A stretch of 33,452 bases of DNA from CAZBEL01 sp964628055 (lineage in GTDB: Bacteria; Fidelibacterota; Marinisomatia; Marinisomatales; TCS56): assembly GCA_964628055.1 (NCBI GenBank), contig CAZVNL010000027.1:1-33452 (forward strand). Direction: 5' to 3'. The notes beneath the pieces are model-generated. The model saw nothing but the letters and a program-made list of their open reading frames with translations. It did no database searches and had not been told where the DNA came from. Within the stretch, counting starts at the first letter, position 1, and each line of letters starts with the position of its first letter. Positions 1 to 8,149 of this stretch are shown piece after piece. Position numbers and translations under genes: made by a program.

Positions 1-45
1 GGACTCATAATCCGTTGGTTCGGGGTTCGAATCCCTGCGGGCCCA
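1..45 (+). tRNA. tRNA-Met (CAT anticodon), 3' part only
   Basis: The window opens inside a tRNA. An anticodon loop CTCATAA at 4-10 (anticodon CAT at 6-8) is followed by the 3' half of the anticodon stem TCCGT, a five-base variable loop, a T arm with stem CGGGG/CCCTG (one G-T pair) around loop TTCGAAT at 26-32, and the 3' acceptor strand CGGGCCC at 38-44 with discriminator A45. No complete CCA follows, so CCA would be added after transcription. The pattern fits elongator tRNA-Met, but tRNA-Ile2 also carries CAT and cannot be excluded without the 5' half. Confidence 0.88.
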
Positions 46-214
46 CAGCCTAAAGCTGAACGCTACCTTTCTACTTACATAGTGTTGTTTACTTAAGTAT
101 TAGGGGGAGAGTAGCGAGCATATTTTACCTCATAACTTCAGGTGCTTTTAAAATTATCCCCCCCCCCATATGAATCAGGAGCTTGTCAACCGGGGGTAGT
201 AACTATGACGAAGC
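46..214. other. AT-rich spacer, no gene seen
   Basis: Stretch between the tRNA and the end of the decayed ATPase gene. It contains a poly-C run near 158-167 and short reading frames without start signals. I see no convincing promoter, terminator or repeat. Confidence 0.5.
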
Positions 215-1392
215 TTACGCCAATTGATATAAAAAGGCACTAACGGGAACAATCACCGAGTGTTTGTTGGTAAAATAATCGGCGTCGATATAGGGCAGCG
301 CAAAGGATACTTGGAAGGCGCGCCCGACACCTGTTTTGTTGAAATAATAAAATAGGTTGTTATCAATTTATGGAGCTTGATTGGACTTATGACTACGTAT
401 AACGACGAAATCTACCTCTCTCTGTTCTTTATCACGCAGGAAGTACAGGCCATATTCACCGAATCTATTATCATTCCACCAAGGCATCGCTTTTAGTAAA
501 TGTGAGGCAACAAAATTCGCCACCTTCGCCCCGTGATCGGAGATGATTGACCAATCCCACAGATAAGTTTTAGGTTGTTTCAAAAGCGATCTTGGTATAT
601 TGGTTGACCACGGTTGGATCGTAAATAAATAGTACATTGATTCGAGGATTTTGATCCAGCGGCGGATGGCATCAACCGACACACGCACTTTTTTGGCCAA
701 GTTCGAATAATTAACCAATTTACCAGCCTAATGCCTAAGAAGAGTCGCAAGGAACTCTATTTAGGGAATTTCTTGAACGCGAGTTACGTCGCGCAGGTCT
801 TCGCGAAACAATAATAGGGGACGCAAACATTCCCACCGGACGTTAAAATGCCGGTTTTTCTTAAGAAATGGCTTGGGGAAACCACCGTAAAATAAAAGTT
901 CACTTAAAGAGTCTTGATCTAGCGGTTGTGGTTTTTGAATTTCACAATCTTTTAGAAATGGTTGTGCGATTTCCCTAATTGACAGGGGATGGAGGTGATA
1001 AAGGAAATAGAGCCCAATGAGGCTATCACCGCCACGTTGATAAATATCCAGCTGTGAACTGCCAGTCACAATGATTTTTAAACGCGGACTATCTACGTCA
1101 AACAAACCCCTTAGAAAATCTTTCCATTGGGAATATTTATGGATTTCATCAAATACTATAACAGTCGCTTCCTCTAAAAGAAGGTGCAAGCCTACTTCGT
1201 TGACAATTCTTTCTGGTCCCTCGATAGTCAGGGAGCGATGATCCTGGTTGTCCAATTAAAGTAATGGTGTTCCGAAGATAGACTTGTACACAGGGTCGTT
1301 TTACCTACCTGCCGTGGTCCCACCATAAAACCCATTGGCTGGTGCTGGTCCCAATGCTTTTCAATAATAGGTAAATGGGATCGTTTCAGCAT
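215..1392 (-). pseudogene. AAA+ ATPase with C-terminal DUF4143, decayed
   Basis: Reading leftward from ATG at 1392, the protein starts MLKRSHLPIIEKHW and carries a Walker A motif GPRQVGKTT, then a Walker B VIVFDEIHK and sensor-1 IIVTGSSQ. The C-terminal half is DUF4143-like (LAKKVRVSVDAIRRWIKILE, REVDFVV) and ends near 215 with LPYIDADYF and AFLYQLA, as in family members of about 390 residues. The gene is broken: one base is missing near 1251, where FNW should run into DNQDHRSL; in-frame stops lie at 761-763 (probably CAA to TAA), about 727-729 (CAG to TAG) and 368-370; and about ten residues seem deleted just before the last stop. These proteins are ATPases of unclear role, often called mobile or toxin-antitoxin-associated. 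The reading frame either side of the two middle stops is the same, so this is real decay of one gene, not two genes. Confidence 0.85.
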
Positions 1393-1740
1393 GGAAGTAG
1401 TTGGAATAAACTAACGGCGTAAAAACAAGACTAATTTACGGTACATCGTAAAATAGTCGCGACCAATTTACGACGTTACGTATATTGGTTGAACAGGAAT
1501 CACCAATTACCATCTATAGCCCACCTGTTTCGCCTAACCACCGATACGGCTTCATATAACAAATTCATACTCTACTTCCCCAAATTGGCTTAGTAATTTG
1601 ATGTAAATTGGTTAAGTCAGTTAAGAAAACAAGGCACCATTCGTCGCCACCTTCCCAAGGTATTTCCCTCCGCTTATGAGTAAATTTATACCATGATTGG
1701 TGGACCTGCACAATACGCTACCTGATGATGGAAACCATCC
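1393..1740. other. Intergenic region upstream of pseudogene and kinase
   Basis: A 348-bp AT-rich divergent spacer. It holds the CGTAAA/TTTACG dyads listed separately and would contain the promoters of both the decayed ATPase gene (minus) and the histidine kinase (plus). I could not pick a convincing -35/-10 pair for the kinase, and no strong Shine-Dalgarno sequence precedes its ATG. Confidence 0.4.
1418..1472. promoter_or_regulatory. Paired CGTAAA...TTTACG dyads
   Basis: Two inverted repeats lie end to end just upstream of the ATPase pseudogene start: CGTAAA at 1418-1423 with TTTACG at 1435-1440, and CGTAAA at 1447-1452 with TTTACG at 1467-1472. The second encloses the perfect palindrome GTCGCGAC (1456-1463), giving 11 of 13 matched arm positions. 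This looks like an operator or another protein-binding site, but the regulator is unknown. Confidence 0.4.
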
Positions 1741-3192
1741 ATGGTGCATTTCTGGAACAAAATTGAAATAAAATTCATCCTCCTGGCCACCAGCGCCATC
1801 ATATTGGGAGCGCTTATTATCAATACAATAATCTATTCTCATGAGTATAACGAACACTACGAACTGGCGGAACTGAGGACCACTTTACTCAGCCGTACGA
1901 TTCTCAATATCACTCTGAATCACCTCCCCGTTACATCTCAATGGAAGGAGCAAGCAGATACCGTTTTAAGTACCCTGTTTCGTGAATTGACCGCTATCCC
2001 CGAACGATTACCCTGGGGCGTACTGGCTTACGATGATAACCAGACATCCTTTTTCCATATTGGTGATTCATCGCTTGTGGCTGCCACTTTGCAGCACCTA
2101 TCCATTTTTAAAATCAACCAAGATACTACTATAACAGTAGCGACTACCAACCCCGATGAAAAAATTTCCATTTCTACGGTCATTCTTAAAAATAACCAAA
2201 CTGTTTTGGGCTTTCTCGCCCTGGCTACCCGTTATCAGGTGAGCAAACTGGGACTCCGAATACTGTTGAAAAAATTAGTGACCATAACCCTAGTCACCGT
2301 GCTTTTTTCTATTCTCTTAGCCACCTTGGTAGCACGCAAACTGGCTGCTCCCATTAAAGACCTGGCCCTGGAAATGGAACGCATCGAATCCCCTGATTAC
2401 AACACGCACTTGGTGAAAAATCGCCGGGACGAGCTGGGAACCCTGCAAGAACAATTCCTGCAAATGCTCCAGCGCCTGAAGCAGTCCGAACAAAAAGAAG
2501 AACATGCCCGTAAAGCGTTGATCCAGGCCGAAAAGATGACCTCCATTGGTACTTTGGCTTCCGGGATCGCTCACGAAATCAACAATCCTCTCTCCGGACT
2601 CATGCAAAGCGTGGGACGGATTAAAGCCCACCCGGAGAATGTCCCCCAAACGAAAAAATACATTTCCCTCATCTACAATTCCCTCCTGCATATCAAACAG
2701 GTGGTACACAACCTCCTGGACTTTTCCAAACAGAGAGAGTTGAGCCTCAAGGCAATTAACGTAAACGATGTCCTCCTGGATGCAGTCAATATGTTAAAAT
2801 ACCAGCTCAACAAGGCTCGAATCAAAGTGGAAACGCACCTCTCATCGAACTCACGGGACATCCAGGGGGATATATTTTACCTGAAACAGGTTTTCGTAAA
2901 CCTCATCCTCAACGCCATTGATGCCATGCCTGAGGGAGGCACGTTAACCCTTTATTCCCGCGACGAAGGGGACCGCACCGTCATCGAGATCGTGGATACT
3001 GGGGAAGGGATAAAGCCCCGGGATTTGGCCAAGGTTTTCGATCCCTTCTTTACCACCAAGGGGGAGGGCAAGGGAACGGGGTTGGGTCTTTCCATCTGCT
3101 ATTCCATCATTCAGGAACACCATGGCGATATTACCATCTCCAGTGCTGTGAACTCTGGCACAAAAGTTGCTTTTACTTTACCGCACGCTTGA
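1741..3192 (+). CDS. Sensor histidine kinase (NtrB/ZraS-like)
   Basis: Membrane sensor kinase of 483 residues. Two membrane segments (about 11-32 and 174-197) enclose a periplasmic sensing region (33-173) with no recognisable domain. A HAMP linker (about 198-250) and short coiled coil lead to the HisKA domain with GIAHEINNPLSG, where H278 is the expected phosphorylation site. The catalytic domain has the N box NLILNAIDAMPEGG (from N387), the G1 box DTGEGI (419-424), an F box FDPFFTTK (433-440) and the G2 box GKGTGLGLS (from 443). It is followed 14 bp later by the sigma-54 response regulator, so the two form a pair. The signal sensed is unknown. The downstream sigma-54-type promoters before the cytochrome genes suggest control of electron transfer (inference). 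The ATG at 1741 has no strong ribosome site. Confidence 0.93.
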   Translation: MVHFWNKIEIKFILLATSAIILGALIINTIIYSHEYNEHYELAELRTTLLSRTILNITLNHLPVTSQWKEQADTVLSTLFRELTAIPERLPWGVLAYDDNQTSFFHIGDSSLVAATLQHLSIFKINQDTTITVATTNPDEKISISTVILKNNQTVLGFLALATRYQVSKLGLRILLKKLVTITLVTVLFSILLATLVARKLAAPIKDLALEMERIESPDYNTHLVKNRRDELGTLQEQFLQMLQRLKQSEQKEEHARKALIQAEKMTSIGTLASGIAHEINNPLSGLMQSVGRIKAHPENVPQTKKYISLIYNSLLHIKQVVHNLLDFSKQRELSLKAINVNDVLLDAVNMLKYQLNKARIKVETHLSSNSRDIQGDIFYLKQVFVNLILNAIDAMPEGGTLTLYSRDEGDRTVIEIVDTGEGIKPRDLAKVFDPFFTTKGEGKGTGLGLSICYSIIQEHHGDITISSAVNSGTKVAFTLPHA

Positions 3193-3206
3193 CGGGCATA
3201 TAATCC

Positions 3207-4547
3207 ATGAAAATACTAGTCGTAGACGATGAAAAACTGTTCCGGGTCTCCCTCTGCGATGATCTAAGCGAAGCGGGGTTCCAGACGTACGGGGTGGGGA
3301 GTGCCGAGGAAGCTCAAGAAGAATTGAACCGGAATACCTACGATACCGTCCTCACGGATCTGCGTCTTCCCCAGCAGGATGGGGTGGCTCTATTGAACTG
3401 GATTCGGGAAAACCATCCGAACATCACCGTCATCGTAATGACCGCCTACGCTACTGTCCAAACCGCGGTGAAGGCCATCAAAGCGGGAGCCTACGATTAC
3501 ATCTCTAAACCCTTCAGTTCCGAAGAGCTATTTCTTACTCTCAGGCGTATCGAACAGTATCAACAGGTCTTGCAGGAGAACATCAAATTAAAACGTCAGC
3601 TCAAAGACCAGTACCGGTTTGATAACCTCATTGGCAAGAGCAAGGCCATGGAGGATATTTTCCGTCTCATCGATGTAGTGGCCAGTTCTGACAGCTCGGT
3701 TCTTATTTCCGGTGAAACGGGTACGGGCAAAGAGATGATCGCCAACGCCATTCATTATCACAGTCCGCGGGCGAAAGGCCCCTACGTGAAAGCGAGCTGC
3801 GCAGTTATTGCCAAAGACCTGTTAGAGAGTGAGCTTTTCGGTCATGTAAAGGGCGCCTTCACCGGAGCCATTCGGGAGAAGAAAGGCCGTTTCGAAGCCG
3901 CCACGGGGGGCACCATTTTACTGGACGATGTGGATGATATCCCCATTGATCTTCAGGTAAAATTACTCCGCGTCTTAGAAGAACACCGCATCGAGAAAGT
4001 GGGCGGGTCCCAACCCATCGACGTTGATATTCGGGTCATCGCCGCCACCAAGGTAAATCTGCGAAAGTTAACGGAAAAGGGGAAGTTCCGCCAGGATTTA
4101 TACTACCGTCTAAATGTAGTTCCCATCCACATCCCTCCTTTGCGGGACCGTTCCGTGGATATTCCTCTCTTAGTCCAGCATTTTGTAAATGTCTTTGCCC
4201 CCGACAAACCGCTCCAGTTCACCCCCGGCGCCATGAACCTTTTGATGGATTATCCCTGGCCCGGAAATGTACGGGAACTTAAAAACATGATGGAACGCCT
4301 GGTTCTGGTGTCCGAAACCACAATTATTGACGAATCCCATCTCCCCGAGGAAGTCCTGATTCCCCAGATACAGACCGATGAATGGGGAAGCAACCTTTCC
4401 CTGGAGAATACCCTGGAAACCATGGAAATCAATATCCTCAAAAACACCCTCTTCCGGACAGACGGCAACCAAACGAAAACCGCTGAACTATTGAAAATTC
4501 CCCTATCCACCCTACGTAGTAAACTGAAAAAATACCGTCTTATTTAA
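3207..4547 (+). CDS. NtrC-family sigma-54 response regulator
   Basis: 446 residues in the classic order: receiver domain (1-120, phosphoacceptor D51, conserved K101), AAA+ domain (about 140-375) with Walker A GETGTGKE (169-176) and the sigma-54-contacting loop GAFTGA (216-221), and a Fis-type helix-turn-helix at the end (about 405-446, DGNQTKTAELLKIPLSTLRS). The Walker B region reads TILLDDVDD, where most family members have LDE, so the usual glutamate is aspartate (D241). The gene follows the kinase by 14 bp and is very likely its partner. Proteins of this family bind paired upstream sites and activate sigma-54 RNA polymerase. Two such site pairs with sigma-54 promoters stand in front of the next two genes, which are its probable targets. 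Confidence 0.95.
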   Translation: MKILVVDDEKLFRVSLCDDLSEAGFQTYGVGSAEEAQEELNRNTYDTVLTDLRLPQQDGVALLNWIRENHPNITVIVMTAYATVQTAVKAIKAGAYDYISKPFSSEELFLTLRRIEQYQQVLQENIKLKRQLKDQYRFDNLIGKSKAMEDIFRLIDVVASSDSSVLISGETGTGKEMIANAIHYHSPRAKGPYVKASCAVIAKDLLESELFGHVKGAFTGAIREKKGRFEAATGGTILLDDVDDIPIDLQVKLLRVLEEHRIEKVGGSQPIDVDIRVIAATKVNLRKLTEKGKFRQDLYYRLNVVPIHIPPLRDRSVDIPLLVQHFVNVFAPDKPLQFTPGAMNLLMDYPWPGNVRELKNMMERLVLVSETTIIDESHLPEEVLIPQIQTDEWGSNLSLENTLETMEINILKNTLFRTDGNQTKTAELLKIPLSTLRSKLKKYRLI

Positions 4548-4738
4548 TCTTTCCCTGGGCTTAAACATTAGCGAAATGTCGCANNNNNNNNNNNNNNNNN
4601 NNNNNNNNNNNNNNNNNNNNNNNNNNNNNNNNNNNNNNNNNNNNNNNNNNNNNNNNNNNNNNNNNNNNNNNNNNNNNNNNNNNAAAATACCGTCTTATTT
4701 AATCTTTCCCTGGGCTTAAACATTAGCGAAATGTCGCA
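4529..4738. other. 100-N gap flanked by identical 55-bp copies
   Basis: N run at 4584-4683. The 55 bp before it (4529-4583) are identical to the 55 bp after it (4684-4738). This is what remains when two contigs that overlap by one k-mer are scaffolded without merging. Collapsing the copies removes 155 bp and leaves the response regulator stop codon and the downstream dyad sites intact. Confidence 0.9.
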
Positions 4739-4755
4739 CATCTGCGAAATGTCGT
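4726..4755. promoter_or_regulatory. Tandem dyad UAS upstream of cytochrome gene 1
   Basis: Two copies of GCGAAATGTCG(C/T), at 4726-4737 and 4744-4755, 18 bp centre to centre. Each is a dyad with GCGA and TCGC arms. They lie about 100-130 bp upstream of the sigma-54 promoter at 4856, the usual place for activator sites of NtrC-type regulators. A near-identical pair precedes the next cytochrome gene. A further copy at 4571-4582 is only the duplicated contig end. Confidence 0.7.
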
Positions 4756-4855
4756 AGGGGGAATATCCGTTTCCCTCCCAGGGTTTTCATTTGTACCATA
4801 TTAAATCAAGTAAGGAATTTGCTTTGCTCTCCGCTCAAAATGCACATTTGGCGTA

Positions 4856-4870
4856 TGGCATGATAATTGC
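4856..4870 (+). promoter_or_regulatory. Sigma-54 promoter of cytochrome gene 1
   Basis: TGGCATGATAATTGC matches the -24/-12 consensus TGGCAYR-N4-TTGC, with GG at 4857-4858 and GC at 4869-4870 exactly 12 bp apart. It leaves a leader of about 170 bp to the ATG at 5050. Confidence 0.78.
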
Positions 4871-5049
4871 GAATTTTTTGAGCAAAATGCATCCCAATCC
4901 ACCCGACTCACATCCCAATAAAAGATTGGAGTATTAGGAAGACCTCATTACGAGAATATTGAAAGCCTACACCACCAATTTCAATTGGCAAAAATATCGT
5001 CATTTAATAAAAACATTCCCATAACACCCATTTAAAAGGAGGCTTGCTC

Positions 5050-7683
5050 ATGAAGAAAATGGTAATAACCACCATCACCGTTTTTTGTTTTGTTTCAGTA
5101 GCCCTATCCCAGATGAAACTGGAACCGCTTGGCATTTCCCCCCGGGATGCTGACCGGGACACCACCGATATTTTTGACCGCGCATACAACGGACTCCTGA
5201 ATGTGGGGGTAGAAACAAAGATGTACTTTAAAGGTCATTTGAGAGGGGCCGCCCTTTCAGGAGCCACCTGGTCACTCAATGCACCCATCGGTTCCCAAGC
5301 CACCATCGGTACACCGACGGTTGTAGATACCTCCACAGAGGTCGTGGCCTTTATCCCCGATGTGGAAGGAACCTATACCATCACTTTCACCAGCGACACG
5401 AACAGTGTCTCCTTAGTCTTCAATGCGGGCACGTACGTTGGGGCAAGTTCTGGTGCCACTTCTTGCGAACAATGCCACAACGATAAATTCGTAGCGTGGC
5501 AGGGAACCGGCCACTACTCATTTTTCGAAGAGAAAATGACTTCGCCTGGTTATTACGCCAGCTATTGCATCAAGTGCCACAATACCGGGTATGATGCAAA
5601 TGCTTCCAACAACGGCTTTGATGATCGAACCCAGTTCGTGTCCATTTACGGTGTGGATACGACCTTCGTCTTCCCCAGTGCGGCCGACCTGTACGACTAT
5701 TATGGCTCCCCGGACAGTCTTCGTTATCCTGGCGTCTGGGATTCATTGTTAGTGTTTTTCCCCAATTCCATGGAATTAGCCCGAATTCAGTGTGAGACTT
5801 GCCATGGGCCGGGGAGTGCTCACTCGGGGAATACCGCGGACGCCCGCATAGTCTCCACCTTGAGTGTGGACAACTGCGCTTTGTGCCATGATGCTGGAAC
5901 GCATCATGTGTATCCCGAGCAATGGGACTACTCCGGTCACGCCAATGTGCCCCCCTATCCGGCGGGTACCCGAACAACTTGCCGGGGTTGCCATAACGGA
6001 GCCCAATTCATACAATATGTAAATGGTGAGCCAATCACCGTACAACCACCGACCAATATAACCTGTGCTACTTGCCATGATCCCCATAGCAATGCCAATG
6101 AACATCAGCTAAGGACTGTTGAGGCGACCCTTTCCAACGGTGAAGTGGTTGTAGAAGGTGGCACGGGCAAACTATGTATGAATTGTCACCAAAGTCGCCG
6201 GGAAGCCAATTCTTATACGGAAGAACCGCATAGTTATTATGGTCCTCACTATATGCCCCAGGCTGATATGTTGGTAGGAACAAATGCGGTTACCTTCGGA
6301 CAGAATCTACCTACCTCCCCCCACATATCCGCTACCGAAAACAGTTGCGTTGATTGCCACATGTATCCGGGACACGTGGATGAAGACGGCAATGTAATTT
6401 TGGTGGGGTCACATACCTTCAATGTGTCTCAGGGAGATACATTAGACAATGTTCAAATCTGCTCTGGCTGTCACGGCGATATTGGGACCTCCTTTGGCGA
6501 TAAACTGTATTACCTGAACGGAAATGCCGATCACGATGGCGACGGTGTGGAGGAAGGTTTGCAGGACGAGGTTCACGGCCTGTTAGATGAATTAGCAGCC
6601 ATGTTACCACATCCTGATACAACGGCTGGCTATGATCCACACGACGATGTTGATGACACCTGGACGCGTACTGAATTGAAAGCCGCCTTTAACTATGAAA
6701 TGGTCTACTATGACCGTAGTTATGGAATTCATAACCCGGCTTTCACAGTTGCGTTACTAAAGGTATCCATACAAGCGTTACTCAATAACGCCATTGATGG
6801 AGAAATCGTGGCCATTAATGACGTCCCCAACGACCAGGGAAAACAGGTGAAGATTATTTGGGATAAATTCGTCGATGATGGTATAGCTCTGGATCCCATT
6901 GACGTCTATATCGTAAAGCGCTTTGACGACTACGATTCCACCTGGACTGGAGTTGGCGAACATGTCGCTGACGGCAGCATGCGTTACGCGCTGGTGGTTC
7001 CAACCCTATTCGACTCCACGGCTGATGGATCAGGTCTCACAGAGCTCAAGGTTGTAGCCGTAGCCCAATCGGGGGCTGTCCATGAATCCTTACCGGCCAC
7101 AGGTTATTCTGTGGACAATCTGATTCCTCATGCTCCCCTTAATATAGTCGCTTCAGTGAGTGGATCCGATATTACGGTTACTTGGGAAGCGCCCAGTGAT
7201 CCGGACATCGACTTCTATCATGTCTTTAGAGCCACACAACCGGATTTCAGTGATATAATAGAGGTCGCTACCACCATCGACTATGTGTACCAAGACTTTA
7301 ACATGTCGGTTGGTACCTACTATTACAAGGTGGCGGCTGTGGATTTCTCCGGCAACTTGGGTGAATATTCGGAACCGGTCAGTTCCACAATCCTATCCAT
7401 CGACCAGACCGGACTGCCCACCGAATACAATATGGCTCAAAACTACCCGAATCCATTTAACCCTATTACCACAATTAACTTTGCGTTGCCCGAAAATGCG
7501 TTCGTGGATTTGAAGATTTACAACGCAACCGGTCAAATTGTGAAGACATTGGTGAATCGGGAGATGGAAGCCGGAAGACATAACATTACCCTAAACGGTA
7601 GGGACTTAGCCTCCGGTATCTATTTCTACGTATTACGCGCTGGTGACTTTACGCAAACCAGAAAGATGGTACTGCTTAAATAG
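5050..7683 (+). CDS. T9SS-sorted nine-haem cytochrome c
   Basis: 877-residue secreted protein. The start is the ATG at 5050, seven bases after a perfect AGGAGG; an upstream in-frame TTG at 5044 is less likely. A signal peptide (MKKMVITTITVFCFVSVALS) leads into a short beta-rich N-terminal region, then nine CXXCH haem sites between residues 139 and 475 (CEQCH, CIKCH, CETCH, CALCH, CRGCH, CATCH, CMNCH, CVDCH, CSGCH). A linker domain and a fibronectin-III-like domain (about 690-780) follow. The last 85-90 residues are a T9SS type A sorting domain with AQNYPNPFNP and final KMVLLK. The protein should be exported, haem-loaded in the periplasm and moved across the outer membrane to the cell surface. 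Its enzymatic activity is unknown; a surface electron carrier or reductase is the likely role. It has its own sigma-54 promoter and a hairpin after the stop, so it is probably monocistronic. Confidence 0.93.
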   Translation: MKKMVITTITVFCFVSVALSQMKLEPLGISPRDADRDTTDIFDRAYNGLLNVGVETKMYFKGHLRGAALSGATWSLNAPIGSQATIGTPTVVDTSTEVVAFIPDVEGTYTITFTSDTNSVSLVFNAGTYVGASSGATSCEQCHNDKFVAWQGTGHYSFFEEKMTSPGYYASYCIKCHNTGYDANASNNGFDDRTQFVSIYGVDTTFVFPSAADLYDYYGSPDSLRYPGVWDSLLVFFPNSMELARIQCETCHGPGSAHSGNTADARIVSTLSVDNCALCHDAGTHHVYPEQWDYSGHANVPPYPAGTRTTCRGCHNGAQFIQYVNGEPITVQPPTNITCATCHDPHSNANEHQLRTVEATLSNGEVVVEGGTGKLCMNCHQSRREANSYTEEPHSYYGPHYMPQADMLVGTNAVTFGQNLPTSPHISATENSCVDCHMYPGHVDEDGNVILVGSHTFNVSQGDTLDNVQICSGCHGDIGTSFGDKLYYLNGNADHDGDGVEEGLQDEVHGLLDELAAMLPHPDTTAGYDPHDDVDDTWTRTELKAAFNYEMVYYDRSYGIHNPAFTVALLKVSIQALLNNAIDGEIVAINDVPNDQGKQVKIIWDKFVDDGIALDPIDVYIVKRFDDYDSTWTGVGEHVADGSMRYALVVPTLFDSTADGSGLTELKVVAVAQSGAVHESLPATGYSVDNLIPHAPLNIVASVSGSDITVTWEAPSDPDIDFYHVFRATQPDFSDIIEVATTIDYVYQDFNMSVGTYYYKVAAVDFSGNLGEYSEPVSSTILSIDQTGLPTEYNMAQNYPNPFNPITTINFALPENAFVDLKIYNATGQIVKTLVNREMEAGRHNITLNGRDLASGIYFYVLRAGDFTQTRKMVLLK

Positions 7684-7716
7684 CACCAGTTCCACTCTAA
7701 TTAAAATAAGTTACAA

Positions 7717-7744
7717 CGAAAGGGGACTGCGAAGTCTCCTTTCG
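7717..7744 (+). terminator. Hairpin terminator after cytochrome gene 1
   Basis: CGAAAGGGGACT pairs with AGTCTCCTTTCG (12 bp with one G-T pair) around the tetraloop GCGA. The T run after it is weak, so it could also be an mRNA-stabilising hairpin. Confidence 0.6.
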
Positions 7745-7976
7745 GCATCTTGTAGGATATAGGAGTTCCCGAATACTCAGCTCACCGTAACCGATTATTT
7801 AACTAGGATGAACCTACCTAGGGAAACAATAAGAGTGTTGCGTATCCTGCTACCCTTTTAACCATGCTTCCAAGAATGTTTAACAAGCTTTTTCGGTTTA
7901 ACCATTAAACCTGATTGGGAGAACTGAAATGTGAAGCCGAGCATGAATCTATATACTCTACAGGCAAATAAAAGTA

Positions 7977-8007
7977 GCGAAATATCGCAGATTAAGCGAA
8001 ATATTGC
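7977..8007. promoter_or_regulatory. Tandem dyad UAS upstream of cytochrome gene 2
   Basis: GCGAAATATCGC at 7977-7988 and GCGAAATATTGC at 7996-8007, 19 bp centre to centre, about 90-120 bp upstream of the sigma-54 promoter at 8096. Same motif, spacing and position as the pair at 4726-4755, which points to one shared activator, probably the response regulator at 3207-4547. Confidence 0.72.
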
Positions 8008-8095
8008 TACCTAATTCTGCCTGCTTTCAGCCAACCAACGGGTCCCACCCGTCGCTCCTTCCCGTTTTTCTACCGACCGTTGGCATCTACTACCG

Positions 8096-8110
8096 TGGCA
8101 CAATATTTGC
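8096..8110 (+). promoter_or_regulatory. Sigma-54 promoter of cytochrome gene 2
   Basis: TGGCACAATATTTGC matches the sigma-54 consensus, with GG at 8097-8098 and GC at 8109-8110, 12 bp apart. The start codon at 8150 is 40 bp further on, a short leader. Confidence 0.82.
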
Positions 8111-8149
8111 GATGTATTCCAGAACGTAATAACACACAGGAGGTAATAA

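Noticed and set aside
4529..4738. Genuine direct repeat or insertion-site duplication around the N runs
   Set aside because: Two unrelated places show the same 55-bp length exactly abutting 100 N, which fits assembly overlap rather than biology.
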